Shown here: one piece after another, positions 20,590-28,972 of the stretch
Numbering within the stretch: position 1 is the stretch's first letter
How the letters are laid out: each line of letters starts with the position of its first letter
Source: Burkholderia sp. BCC1644
Lineage (GTDB): Bacteria > Pseudomonadota > Gammaproteobacteria > Burkholderiales > Burkholderiaceae
DNA length: 64,000 bases
NCBI RefSeq assembly: GCF_902833225.1
Contig: NZ_CADFEI010000006.1
Location: 1 to 64,000, forward strand
Direction: 5' to 3'
The notes under the pieces: generated by a model
Database searches by the model: none
What the model saw: only the letters and a program-made list of their open reading frames with translations
Told to the model about the DNA's origin: nothing
Program-made: the position numbers and the translations under genes

Positions 20590-22143
20590 TCAGGTCACCG
20601 GCGCCGGATTGAACAGCGTCAGCGCATTCGCGAGCTTCCATTGCTCGGCCCACGTGCGGCGCTTGCCGCTCGCGACGTCGAGCATCAGCCGGAACAGTTC
20701 CCAGCCCGTGTCCTCGATCGTCGCCGCGCCGGTCGCGATCTGTCCCGCGTCGAGATCCATCAGGTCGTGCCAGCGGCGCGCGAGATCGCTGCGCGTCGCG
20801 ACCTTGATCACCGGCACCTGCGCGAGGCCGTACGGCGTACCGCGGCCGGTCGTGAAGATGTGCAGGTTCATCCCCGCCGCGAGCTGCAGCGTGCCGCAGA
20901 TGAAATCGCTCGCGGGCGTCGCCGCGTACAGCAGCCCCTTCTGCCGCGCACGATCGCCGGGACGCACGACGCCGGCGATCGGCGCGCTGCCCGACTTCAC
21001 GATCGACCCCATCGCCTTCTCGACGATGTTCGACAGGCCGCCCTTCTTGTTGCCGGGCGTCGTGTTCGCGCTGCGGTCGACGCGGCCGCGCTCCAGGTAG
21101 CGGTCGTACCAGTCCATCTCGCGGATGATCTCGCGTGCAACGTCCTCGTTCGCCGCACGCGACGTGAGCTGCGCGACGCCGTCGCGCACTTCGGTCACTT
21201 CCGAGAACATGATCGTCGCGCCAGCCCGCACCAGCAGGTCGGCCGCGAAGCCGACGGCCGGATTGGCAGTCAGCCCCGAGAACGCGTCGCTGCCGCCGCA
21301 CTGCACGCCGACGACGAGATCCGACGCCGGGCACGTCTCGCGGCGGCGGCGGTTCAGCCGCTCGAGATGCGATTCGGCCATCTTCATGATCGAGTCGATC
21401 ATCGAGTTGAAACCGACGTGCGCGGCGTCTTGCAGGCACACGACGCCGCCGTTGTCGGCCGCGCCGTCGGCGGTCAGCGGAATCGCGCCCGGCGGCAGCA
21501 GGCGCTCGGGCTGCAGCTTCTCGCAGCCGAGGCTGACGGTCATCACCTCGCCGCCGAAGTTCGGATTCAGGCTGATGTTGCGCAGCGTGCGGATCGGGAT
21601 GTCGGCGTCGGGTGCGTCGATCGCGACGCCGCAGCCGTACGTGTGCTCGAGCCCGACCACGTCGTCGACGTTCGGATAGCGCGGCAGCAGTTCGTCCTTG
21701 ATCCGCTTCACCGCATGCTCGACGACGCCCGACACGCACTGCACGGTCGTCGTGATCGCGAGGATGTTGCGCGTACCGACCGAGCCGTCGGCATTGCGGA
21801 AACCTTCGAACGTATAGCCGTCGAGCGGCTCGAGCGGCGGCGCGGCGCGCGTCGCGAGCGGCAGGTCGTCGAGCCCCGGCGGCTCCGGCATGCGCATCGT
21901 GCGCTCGTTGACCCAGCTGCCGCGCCGCAGGTCGGCCAGCGCGTAGCCGATCACCACGTTGTAGCGGACGACCGGGTCGCCGGCCGCGAGATCGACGAGC
22001 GCGACCTTGTGCCCCTGCGGCACGCCTTCGCACAGCGTCAGCCCGTCGGCGAACGTCGCACCTTCGGGCAGGCCGCCGTCGTTGACGACGATCGCGACGT
22101 TGTCGTCCGGGTGCACGCGGATGTAGAGCGGGGAAGCAGTCAT
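20590..22143 (-). CDS. garD: Galactarate dehydratase (GarD/UxaA family)
   Basis: This 517-aa protein dehydrates galactarate to 5-keto-4-deoxy-glucarate. The N-terminal ~100 residues form a SAF-like domain ([22 protein letters not shown]). The UxaA/GarD core has [63 protein letters not shown] and GVMxSIVKSG-type motifs. Altronate dehydratase shares this family. The divergent kdgD, whose substrate is the product of GarD, and the near-identical length to E. coli GarD (523 aa) favour galactarate. A palindrome in the promoter matches those of kdgD and the MFS gene at 26797. Confidence 0.85.
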   Translation of the reverse strand: MTASPLYIRVHPDDNVAIVVNDGGLPEGATFADGLTLCEGVPQGHKVALVDLAAGDPVVRYNVVIGYALADLRRGSWVNERTMRMPEPPGLDDLPLATRAAPPLEPLDGYTFEGFRNADGSVGTRNILAITTTVQCVSGVVEHAVKRIKDELLPRYPNVDDVVGLEHTYGCGVAIDAPDADIPIRTLRNISLNPNFGGEVMTVSLGCEKLQPERLLPPGAIPLTADGAADNGGVVCLQDAAHVGFNSMIDSIMKMAESHLERLNRRRRETCPASDLVVGVQCGGSDAFSGLTANPAVGFAADLLVRAGATIMFSEVTEVRDGVAQLTSRAANEDVAREIIREMDWYDRYLERGRVDRSANTTPGNKKGGLSNIVEKAMGSIVKSGSAPIAGVVRPGDRARQKGLLYAATPASDFICGTLQLAAGMNLHIFTTGRGTPYGLAQVPVIKVATRSDLARRWHDLMDLDAGQIATGAATIEDTGWELFRLMLDVASGKRRTWAEQWKLANALTLFNPAPVT

Positions 22144-22173
22144 TGCAATTCCTGAGGGCTATCGGCCATATCG

Positions 22174-22185
22174 TTAGTCATCATA
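22174..22185 (-). promoter_or_regulatory. Candidate sugar-acid regulator operator, garD-proximal
   Basis: On the minus strand TATGATGACTAA, flanked by GTCG and CGAT, matches 9 of 12 core bases of the site at 22287. It lies 31 bases upstream of the garD start. Confidence 0.5.
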
Positions 22186-22286
22186 CGACATTCAACCTCA
22201 ACCGGCGATGCTGCGTAAACCCTTATCCGGAAAGACCCTACCCTTTAACGACCAGCAAACCGCTTGCGCCACCCTTTCCCTCGTTG

Positions 22287-22298
22287 TACGATGACATA
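22287..22298 (+). promoter_or_regulatory. Candidate sugar-acid regulator operator, kdgD-proximal
   Basis: TACGATGACATA is embedded in the palindrome GTTGTA-N8-TACAAC (22283-22302), of the size bound by FadR-type GntR regulators. It is 76 bases upstream of the kdgD start and in the spacer shared with garD. Confidence 0.6.
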
Positions 22299-22373
22299 CA
22301 ACGACATCGCCAATTCGGCTCGTATGCCGTTCCCGACGAACCCAGCACTCGCGCTAGACGGACGACCCCAACC

Positions 22374-23288
22374 ATGACTTCACCGCAAGAACTCAAACAG
22401 ATCATCTCCCACGGCCTGCTGTCGTTTCCGCTGACGGATTTCGACGCCGACGGCAGCTTCCGCCCGAGCACCTATGCCGAGCGCCTGGAATGGCTCGCGC
22501 CGTACGGCGCGAGCGCGCTGTTCGCGGCCGGCGGCACCGGCGAATTCTTCTCGCTCACGCAGCGCGAGTATTCGGACGTGATCCGCGTCGCGACGGAAAC
22601 CTGCAAGGGCAAGGTGCCGATCCTCGCCGGCGCGGGCGGCGCGACGCGCGTCGCAATCGAGTATGCGCAGGAAGCCGAGCGCCTCGGCGCGAGCGGCGTG
22701 CTGCTGATGCCGCACTACCTGACCGAAGCGAGCCAGGAAGGGATCGCCGAGCACGTCGAGCAGGTGTGCCGCGCGCTGAAGATCGGCGTCGTGGTGTACA
22801 ACCGCGCGAATTCGAAGCTGAATGCCGACATGCTCGAGCGCCTCGCCGACCGTTGCCCGAACCTGATCGGCTTCAAGGACGGCGTCGGCGAAATCGAGAG
22901 CATGGTCACGATCCGCCGCCGCCTCGGCGACCGCTTCGCGTACCTCGGCGGCCTGCCGACGGCGGAAGTCTATGCGGCCGCGTACAAGGCGCTCGGCGTG
23001 CCGGTGTACTCGTCGGCCGTGTTCAACTTCATCCCGAAGACGGCGATGGACTTCTACGAGGCGATCGCTAAGGACGACCACGCGACGGTCGGCCGCCTGA
23101 TCGACGACTTCTTCCTGCCGTACCTGAAGATCCGCAACCGCCGCGCGGGCTATGCGGTCAGCATCGTGAAGGCCGGCGCGAAGCTCGTCGGCCACGACGC
23201 GGGCCCGGTGCGTGCGCCGCTCATCGACCTCACCGAAGCCGAAGCGGCCGAGCTCGACGTGCTGATCAAGAAGATGGGCCCGCAGTAA
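22374..23288 (+). CDS. kdgD: 5-dehydro-4-deoxyglucarate dehydratase
   Basis: This 304-aa DapA-type TIM-barrel enzyme dehydrates and decarboxylates 5-keto-4-deoxy-D-glucarate to 2-oxoglutarate semialdehyde. Motifs are [12 protein letters not shown], the substrate loop [21 protein letters not shown] with the catalytic Tyr, and the Schiff-base Lys in [10 protein letters not shown]. The start [11 protein letters not shown] at 22374 matches the family; the open frame extends 77 codons further through the operator region and is not coding. The product is used by the semialdehyde dehydrogenase at 24970-26547. Confidence 0.93.
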   Translation: MTSPQELKQIISHGLLSFPLTDFDADGSFRPSTYAERLEWLAPYGASALFAAGGTGEFFSLTQREYSDVIRVATETCKGKVPILAGAGGATRVAIEYAQEAERLGASGVLLMPHYLTEASQEGIAEHVEQVCRALKIGVVVYNRANSKLNADMLERLADRCPNLIGFKDGVGEIESMVTIRRRLGDRFAYLGGLPTAEVYAAAYKALGVPVYSSAVFNFIPKTAMDFYEAIAKDDHATVGRLIDDFFLPYLKIRNRRAGYAVSIVKAGAKLVGHDAGPVRAPLIDLTEAEAAELDVLIKKMGPQ

Positions 23289-23342
23289 GCGGGCATGGCC
23301 GGCGGCGCGGGTTTTCATCGGCGCCGCGGCCGGCAGTCCTGC

Positions 23343-23370
23343 ATCGCGGCCGGCACTCGCCGGCCGCGAT
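23343..23370 (+). terminator. kdgD terminator hairpin
   Basis: The perfect 12-bp stem ATCGCGGCCGGC / GCCGGCCGCGAT with loop ACTC is followed by CGTTTGTT, 55 bases after the kdgD stop. Confidence 0.7.
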
Positions 23371-23436
23371 CGTTTGTTGCCTGCGCTTTCCTTTCCGCAA
23401 TGACGCACGCATCCGCTGCGATGCATGCGAGCGCCG

Positions 23437-23988
23437 TCACATCTGCGCGATGATCCCGACGATCCGGTAGCGCACGTTCGCGAGCTTCACGCGCGTCGCC
23501 TCGATCTGGCCCTGCGCGCCCGTGCGGGCACGCGCATTCGATTCGCCGTCGAGGATCTGCCCGAGCACGTCCCGGTCGACGACCGCGTCGAAGAACCGGC
23601 CGACCGTGATCGTCGCCGACTGCTTCGCGGTCGCGAGCTGGCTGTTCGCCTGGGTCAGCGCTTCGGTGCGCAGGCTCGGGTCGCGTTCGTCGATGCCGCG
23701 CCGGTACTGGAGCGCGAACACCAGCGCCTCCATGTCCTCGCGGAAACGGCGCACGGCCTGCCCGAACACGAGCGAATGCGCGTCGGCGCCCGTGACGAGC
23801 CGCCCCTGGTTGATCGTCACATCGAATTCGCTGCCGCCGAGGTCGCGCTGGAATTCCTGCAGCGCGTTCGCGAGCACGCGCCCTTCGCTGTACTGGCCGA
23901 CCTGGGTGCGCACGGATTTCGCGACGTCGCCGATCGCTTTCCACAATCCGGCCGCGAACAGGTGATCGCCACGCTTGTTGATGTTCAT
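23437..23988 (-). CDS. Hypothetical protein, 183 aa
   Basis: I do not recognise a family. The protein starts MNINKRGDHLFAAGLWKAIGDVAKSVRTQVGQ, then EFQRDLGGSEFDVTINQGRLVTGADAHSLVFGQAVRRFREDMEALV, with predicted long helices and no signal peptide or membrane segment. A C-terminal helical stretch (LTQANSQLATAKQSATITVGRFFDAVVDRDVLGQIL) suggests an all-alpha or coiled protein. Codon bias is typical of the genome and AGGGAACCCTCCAATG precedes the start (23988), so it is a genuine gene. It is convergent with kdgD and next to a toxin-antitoxin pair, without an obvious functional link. Confidence 0.7.
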   Translation of the reverse strand: MNINKRGDHLFAAGLWKAIGDVAKSVRTQVGQYSEGRVLANALQEFQRDLGGSEFDVTINQGRLVTGADAHSLVFGQAVRRFREDMEALVFALQYRRGIDERDPSLRTEALTQANSQLATAKQSATITVGRFFDAVVDRDVLGQILDGESNARARTGAQGQIEATRVKLANVRYRIVGIIAQM

Positions 23989-24210
23989 TGGAGGGTTCCC
24001 TCGTTGTCTTTTGTCGGTCTCTCAGGTTCGCCCGCGGACCGCGCGGTCCGGGGCTTCGCTACTGTAGGAGAAATTCGCGGGACGTGGAAGGCGGCAAGAT
24101 CGGCGGCTACCTTGCGTTTCCAGTGCCGCCACGCCGGCCGCCCGACTCATCATGCTGCTCCGACACGGCGCCGGGCCATCTCCCGGCCAGCACAATGCAT
24201 CACAATCGAC

Positions 24211-24233
24211 ATCAATTGATGACATAATTGATG
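24211..24233 (+). promoter_or_regulatory. vapBC operator candidate
   Basis: The perfect palindrome ATCAATTGAT (24211-24220) overlaps a direct repeat AATTGATG at 24214-24221 and 24226-24233, a 12-base period. The site is 24 bases upstream of vapB and in an A/T-rich patch, consistent with VapBC autoregulation. Confidence 0.6.
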
Positions 24234-24256
24234 CACCCATCTTTCGGAAGCCGATC

Positions 24257-24454
24257 ATGCGTACCACCTTGTCCCTGGACGACGCCCTGCTCGCCAAAGC
24301 CCAGCAGTTGACTGGCGTCACCGAAAAGTCGGCGCTGGTCAGAGAAGCACTGCGCGCGCTGATTGCCCGCGAAAGCGCACGTCGGCTGGCCCGTCTCGGC
24401 GGCACCGAACCCGATCTCGAATCCATCCCGCGCCGCCCATCGGAGCCAGCATGA
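24257..24454 (+). CDS. vapB: VapB-family antitoxin
   Basis: This 65-aa ribbon-helix-helix antitoxin has the family N-terminus MRTTLSLDDALLAKAQQLTGVTEKSALVREALRALIARE, followed by a basic/acidic tail expected to bind and inhibit the toxin. It would dimerise through the beta ribbon and repress its own promoter. Its stop overlaps the vapC start as ATGA (24451-24454). The open frame extends upstream through the operator and is not coding. Confidence 0.88.
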   Translation: MRTTLSLDDALLAKAQQLTGVTEKSALVREALRALIARESARRLARLGGTEPDLESIPRRPSEPA

Positions 24455-24822
24455 TTCTTGTCGACACCTCCGTCTGGATCGATCACCTGCGAGCCGGTGA
24501 TGCAACGCTCACCTCGCTGCTCGAAGCCGAGCGGGTATTGATCCATCCGTTCGTCGTCGGCGAGCTTTCGCTCGGCAGCCTGCGCGATCGCCAGACCGTG
24601 CTGGACGCGCTGCGCGACCTTCCCGCTTCCACCTCGGCGACCGACGACGAGGTCCAACGCATGATCGAGATCGCGCCGCTTCACGGGCTCGGCATCGGTT
24701 ACGTCGACGCCCACTTGCTCGCGTCGGTCCGACTGACCAGCGGCAGCAAGCTGTGGACGCGCGACCGTCGCCTGCTCGCCGCAGCCGAACGCCTGCAACT
24801 CGCCGCTCACCCCGCTCACTGA
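24451..24822 (+). CDS. vapC: VapC-family PIN-domain toxin
   Basis: This 123-aa PIN ribonuclease has the acidic catalytic set: Asp5 in ILVDTSVWIDHL, Glu in FVVGELSLGSL, Asp in GIGYVDAHLLAS and Asp in LWTRDRRLLAAAERL. All four positions are present, so it should be active against RNA, usually tRNA or rRNA in this family. Translation is coupled to vapB. The pair sits inside the sugar-acid gene cluster, between kdgD and the semialdehyde dehydrogenase, as an inserted module. Confidence 0.9.
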   Translation: MILVDTSVWIDHLRAGDATLTSLLEAERVLIHPFVVGELSLGSLRDRQTVLDALRDLPASTSATDDEVQRMIEIAPLHGLGIGYVDAHLLASVRLTSGSKLWTRDRRLLAAAERLQLAAHPAH

Positions 24823-24860
24823 CCCGGCGAGACCGGCGGCGCGAAAGGCCGCGCCATGCA

Positions 24861-24898
24861 AAAAGGCGGAAGGGACTCGCGAGCCCCTTCCGCCTTTT
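24861..24898. terminator. Bidirectional terminator between vapC and the semialdehyde dehydrogenase
   Basis: AAAAGGCGGAAGGG (24861-24874) pairs with CCCTTCCGCCTTTT (24885-24898). A/T ends on both sides let it serve both convergent transcripts. Confidence 0.85.
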
Positions 24899-24969
24899 CG
24901 TTTCCCGGTGCCGGCACGCGCCCCGGCGCACCAGCCGCCGGGGATCGCGCCTTCAGTCGATCCGGCCCG

Positions 24970-26547
24970 TTACTCGCCCTTCCCGTCCCGCAGCCGCGGA
25001 ATCGCGAGCGGATTGCCTTCCTGCAACCCTTGCGGCAGCAGGTCGTCCGGGAAGTCCTGATAGCACACGGGCCGCAGGAAACGCTCGATCGCCGTCGCGC
25101 CGACCGACGTGACGGCCGGGTTCGACGTCGCGGGGAACGGCCCGCCGTGCACCATCGCATCGCACACCTCGACGCCGGTCGGGTAGCCGTTGACGAGCAA
25201 GCGCCCGGCCTTGCGTTCGAGGATCGGCAGCAGCCGGCGCGCGAGCGGCTTGTCGTCGGCGTCCATCTGCAGCGTGGCCGTCAGCTGGCCTTCGAGCGCC
25301 TCCAGCACGCGCGCGACTTCGTCGAGATCGCGGCAGCGCACGATCAGCGACGCCGGCCCGAACATCTCGTGGCTGAACGCCGGCTCCGCCAGGAAAGCCT
25401 GCGCGCCGACTTCGTACAGCGCGCCGCCCGCCTGGCATTCGGTCTGCGCCGCCTCGCCCGCGCCGATTTCGCGCACGCCCGGCAGTTCGGCCAGCTTGCC
25501 GCGGCCATTGCGGTACGCATCGGCAATGCCGCGCGTGAGCATCACGCCGGCCGGCTTCTTCGCGAGCGCCTGCGCGGCGACGGCTTCGAAGCGGTCGAGA
25601 TCGGGGCCGTCGATCGCCAGCACGAGGCCCGGGTTCGTACAGAACTGGCCGACGCCGAGCGTCAGCGAATCGACGAAGCCCGTCGCGATCGCGTCGCCGC
25701 GCGCGGCGAGCGCGGCCGGGAACAGCACGACCGGGTTGATGCTGCTCATTTCCGCGTAGACGGGAATCGGCTGCGGGCGCGCGTTCGCGAGCTGCACGAG
25801 CGCCATGCCGCCCTGCCGCGAACCGGTGAAGCCGACGGCCTGGACCGCCGGGTGGCTGACGAGCGCCGCGCCGATCACGCGGCCGGGGCCGACCAGCAGC
25901 GAGAACACGCCGGCCGGCATGCCGGTTTTCGCGACGGCGGCGCGGATCGCGCGGCCGACCAGCTCGGACGTGCCGAGGTGCGCCTCGTGCGCCTTCACGA
26001 TCACCGGGCAGCCGGCCGCGAGCGCCGACGCCGTATCGCCGCCGGCCACCGAGAACGCGAGCGGGAAGTTGCTCGCGCCGAACACGACGACGGGCCCGAG
26101 CGCGACTTTCTGCAGACGGAGGTCCGAACGCGGCAGCGGCGTGCGCGCGGGCTGGGCGGGATCGATCGACGCGGCGAGGAAGCGCCCGTCGCGCACGACG
26201 CGCGCGAACAGCCGGAGCTGGCCGACGGTGCGGCCGCGCTCACCCTGCAGCCGCGCGACGGGCAGGCCCGTTTCGGCGTGTGCGCGCTCGATCAGCGCGT
26301 CGCCGAGTGCGACGATTTCATCGGCGATCGCATCGAGAAACGCCGCGCGGGCCGCGAGCGGCTGCGCACGGTACGCATCGAACGCGTCGCGCGCGAGTTC
26401 GCACGCGCGGTCGACGTCGGCCTGCGTCGCGACGCCGAACGCCGGCGCGTCGATCGGCGCGCCCTTCGTCGGGTCGAACGCGCGCAAGGTTCCGGCCGAG
26501 CCGGCCACCGCGTCGGCGCCGATCAGCATCTCTCCTGTCAGTTGCAT
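24970..26547 (-). CDS. 2,5-dioxovalerate (alpha-ketoglutarate semialdehyde) dehydrogenase
   Basis: This 525-aa aldehyde dehydrogenase oxidises the KdgD product to 2-oxoglutarate. Landmarks are [50 protein letters not shown], the general-base Glu in [10 protein letters not shown], and the catalytic Cys in [13 protein letters not shown]. The FCTNPG motif and long N-terminus are typical of the KGSADH subgroup of sugar-acid pathways rather than generic succinate-semialdehyde enzymes. It is divergent from the MFS gene at 26797 and completes the route galactarate/glucarate to 2-oxoglutarate. Confidence 0.9.
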   Translation of the reverse strand: MQLTGEMLIGADAVAGSAGTLRAFDPTKGAPIDAPAFGVATQADVDRACELARDAFDAYRAQPLAARAAFLDAIADEIVALGDALIERAHAETGLPVARLQGERGRTVGQLRLFARVVRDGRFLAASIDPAQPARTPLPRSDLRLQKVALGPVVVFGASNFPLAFSVAGGDTASALAAGCPVIVKAHEAHLGTSELVGRAIRAAVAKTGMPAGVFSLLVGPGRVIGAALVSHPAVQAVGFTGSRQGGMALVQLANARPQPIPVYAEMSSINPVVLFPAALAARGDAIATGFVDSLTLGVGQFCTNPGLVLAIDGPDLDRFEAVAAQALAKKPAGVMLTRGIADAYRNGRGKLAELPGVREIGAGEAAQTECQAGGALYEVGAQAFLAEPAFSHEMFGPASLIVRCRDLDEVARVLEALEGQLTATLQMDADDKPLARRLLPILERKAGRLLVNGYPTGVEVCDAMVHGGPFPATSNPAVTSVGATAIERFLRPVCYQDFPDDLLPQGLQEGNPLAIPRLRDGKGE

Positions 26548-26601
26548 GGGGGTGTGCTCCGTGGTTCGGGAATGGATTGCTCATTGTAGCCCAACAGATA
26601 C

Positions 26602-26617
26602 GATGTCTGCCGACATC
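26602..26617. promoter_or_regulatory. GATGTC-N4-GACATC palindrome upstream of the semialdehyde dehydrogenase
   Basis: A perfect 6-4-6 inverted repeat 55 bases upstream of the dehydrogenase start, preceded by TACGATG, which matches the left half of the other operators in this cluster. Possible second operator type or a diverged copy. Confidence 0.45.
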
Positions 26618-26777
26618 ATTTCATGTTTTGGACCGCCGACCGGGCAACTGCCGGCAGGCTCAAAATCCTTACCCCGCCAGTCTAACCGCGAAATTCTGAC
26701 CGCCTCGCGTCACCCTCCAGAGGGAAAACCCGAGGTTTCTGCATGCGGACATTGCTCATAAACTGCGGCCCATGTCA

Positions 26778-26789
26778 TACGACGACGTA
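26778..26789 (+). promoter_or_regulatory. Candidate sugar-acid regulator operator at the MFS gene
   Basis: TACGACGACGTA, flanked by GTCA and CATT, agrees with 10 of 12 core bases of the kdgD operator. It lies eight bases before the GTG proposed as the MFS start. Confidence 0.55.
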
Positions 26790-26796
26790 CATTAAA

Positions 26797-28191
26797 GTGC
26801 CTAATCAGACCACCCCTCGCGATCTTCCGCTCGATCTCGCGCGCACCGCGCGCCGGACCGCCGTGCGCTACTGGATCCTGGCGATGCTGTTCGTCGTCAC
26901 GACGCTCAACTATGCGGACCGCGCGACGCTGTCGATCACCGGCACGCCGATCCGCAAGGCGTTCGGCATCGATCCGGTGACGATGGGCTACATCTTCTCG
27001 GCGTTCAGCTGGGCGTACGTGCTCGCGCAACTGCCGAGCGGCTGGCTGCTCGACCGCTTCGGCGCGCGGCGCGTGTATGCGGCGAGCATCTTCCTGTGGT
27101 CGGCGTTCACGCTGTTGCAGAGCACGATCGGCCTCGGCGGCAGCGCCGCGTTCGCGGTCGCCGCGCTGTTCGCGATGCGCTTCGCGGTCGGCATCGCCGA
27201 GGCGCCCGCGTTCCCCGCCAATGCGAAAGTCGTCGCGAGCTGGTTTCCGACCGCCGAGCGCGGCACCGCGTCGGCGATCTTCAACGCCGCGCAGTACTTC
27301 GCGGCCGTCGTGTTCTCGCCGCTGATGGCGTGGCTCACGCATGCATACGGCTGGCACCAGGTGTACCTGTGGCTCGGCCTGGCCGGCATCGCGCTCGCGT
27401 TCCTGTGGCTGCGCGTGATGAAGGACCCGGCCGACCATCCGGCCGTGAACCGCGCGGAGCTCGACCATATCGAACAGGGCGGCGGCCTCGTGCGGTCGAC
27501 GGGCCGGCCAGCCGGGCCAAGCGGCGCGGGCGGCACGCGCTCGGAAAGCAGCCGCGTCGCCGGCTGGTATTACGTGCGCCAGCTGCTGTCGAACCGGATG
27601 CTGATCGGCGTTTACCTCGGCCAGTACTGCGTGAACGTGCTCACCTACTTCTTCCTCACGTGGTTTCCGATCTACCTCGTGCAGGCGCGCGGGATGTCGC
27701 TGCTGAAGGCCGGTTTCATGACCTCGCTGCCCGCGATCTGCGGGTTCCTCGGCGGCGTGCTCGGCGGGATGCTGTCGGACGCGCTGATCCGGCGCGGCGT
27801 GTCGCTGACGCTCGCGCGCAAGATCCCGATCGTCGGCGGGATGGCACTGTCGATGGTCATCATCGGCTGCAACTACGTCGACAGCGAAGCGCTCGTGATC
27901 GTGCTGATGGCCGTGTCGTTCTTCGGCAAGGGCATCGGCTCGCTCGGCTGGGCCGTCGTCGCGGACACCGCGCCGAAGGAAGCGATCGGCCTGTCGGGCA
28001 GCCTGTTCAACATGTTCGGCAACACGGCCGGCATCGTCGCGCCGATCGCGATCGGCTACCTCGTCGGCGCGAGCGGCTCGTTCAACGGCGCGCTCGTGTT
28101 CGTCGGGCTGAATGCGCTCGTCACCGTGTTCAGCTATCTCGTGATCGTGAAGGACATCAAGCGCGTCGAATTGCGCCATCGCGACGCGTGA
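26797..28191 (+). CDS. MFS transporter, probable D-glucarate/galactarate importer (GudP-like)
   Basis: This ACS-family permease of about 464 aa has twelve helices: MLFVVTTLNYADRATLSITGTPIRKAFGI in helix 1, LPSGWLLDRFGARRVYAAS at the loop 2-3 motif, FAVGIAEAPAFPANAKVVASWFP in helix 4, and a C-terminal SYLVIVKDIKRVEL that closely parallels the MFS at 9046. Its neighbours make glucarate/galactarate the likely substrates. The start is uncertain: an ATG at 26743 would place the operator-like palindrome inside the gene, so I prefer GTG at 26797 (VPNQTTPRDLPLDL). Neither has a strong ribosome-binding site. Confidence 0.83.
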   Translation: MPNQTTPRDLPLDLARTARRTAVRYWILAMLFVVTTLNYADRATLSITGTPIRKAFGIDPVTMGYIFSAFSWAYVLAQLPSGWLLDRFGARRVYAASIFLWSAFTLLQSTIGLGGSAAFAVAALFAMRFAVGIAEAPAFPANAKVVASWFPTAERGTASAIFNAAQYFAAVVFSPLMAWLTHAYGWHQVYLWLGLAGIALAFLWLRVMKDPADHPAVNRAELDHIEQGGGLVRSTGRPAGPSGAGGTRSESSRVAGWYYVRQLLSNRMLIGVYLGQYCVNVLTYFFLTWFPIYLVQARGMSLLKAGFMTSLPAICGFLGGVLGGMLSDALIRRGVSLTLARKIPIVGGMALSMVIIGCNYVDSEALVIVLMAVSFFGKGIGSLGWAVVADTAPKEAIGLSGSLFNMFGNTAGIVAPIAIGYLVGASGSFNGALVFVGLNALVTVFSYLVIVKDIKRVELRHRDA

Positions 28192-28212
28192 GGTTCGACG
28201 AAAAGGAAAACG

Positions 28213-28244
28213 ACGGCGGCCGCGAAAACGGCCGCCGTTTTTTG
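28213..28244. terminator. Terminator after the GudP-like gene
   Basis: ACGGCGGCC / GGCCGCCGT with an eight-base loop is followed by a run of six T (28239-28244 region); it ends the plus-strand MFS transcript and sits just before the convergent protease gene end. Confidence 0.8.
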
Positions 28245-28246
28245 CG

Positions 28247-28972
28247 TCAGGCCGCGGAATGCGCGACGCGCAGCATGTCGTGCACGCCCGACGTCATCAG
28301 CGCGAGAAACGCGAGCAGGCCGACGTAGCAGAGCGCGTACGTCGTCTTCGTCTCGATCGACGTTGCGTAATACACGCGGTTTTCCGGCGCGTCGGGATCG
28401 TAGCGCCACGCGCGCTTCAACTGAGGCAGCGCGAGGATCGCCATCACGATCAGCAGCGGGCTCGGGCGGTACACGAACAGCGCGATCAGCACGGGCACGC
28501 CCGCGAACCAGATGCGCGGCGACAGCACCGCGGTGATCCGCCCGCCGTCGAACGGCGACAGCGGAATCATGTTGAACAGGTTCAGGAAGAAGCCCGTGTA
28601 CGACAGCGCGAGCAGCAGGTTGCTGTCGTAGTGGCGCGCGGCCGCGTAGCAGGCCAGCGCGCCGAGCGTGCCGACGAACGGCCCGGCGAGCCCGACGTAC
28701 GCCTCGGTTTCCGCGTCGTGCGGCATCTCCTTCAGCTGGATCCATGCGCCGACGAACGGGATGAAGGTCGGCAGCCCGACATCGAGCCCGCGCCGCTGCG
28801 CGGCGAGGTAGTGACCCGCTTCGTGCACCAGCAGCAGCGCGACGAACCCGGCCGCGAACCGCCAGCCGTAGAACACCGCGTAAACCGCGATCGACGCGAG
28901 CATGGTGCCCGCCGACACGAGCACCTTGCCGAGCTTGAGGCCGCCGAAGATCAGCAGCAACAGCTTCGTCAT
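28247..28972 (-). CDS. Site-2 protease family (M50) membrane metallopeptidase
   Basis: This 241-aa integral membrane protein has the zinc motif HEAGH (His50, Glu51, His54) in a hydrophobic segment. A second conserved motif, MIPLSPFDGGR near residue 138, has the Asp that completes the zinc site. About six transmembrane segments are visible. Site-2 proteases cleave membrane-spanning substrates such as anti-sigma factors; no such gene is adjacent. It overlaps the DUF2167 gene as ATGA, so the pair is co-translated. Confidence 0.85.
   Translation of the reverse strand: MTKLLLLIFGGLKLGKVLVSAGTMLASIAVYAVFYGWRFAAGFVALLLVHEAGHYLAAQRRGLDVGLPTFIPFVGAWIQLKEMPHDAETEAYVGLAGPFVGTLGALACYAAARHYDSNLLLALSYTGFFLNLFNMIPLSPFDGGRITAVLSPRIWFAGVPVLIALFVYRPSPLLIVMAILALPQLKRAWRYDPDAPENRVYYATSIETKTTYALCYVGLLAFLALMTSGVHDMLRVAHSAA

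Noticed and set aside
23437..23988. Link of the 183-aa hypothetical protein to the toxin-antitoxin pair
   Set aside because: Opposite orientation, separate promoter, and no sequence feature of an antitoxin or toxin.
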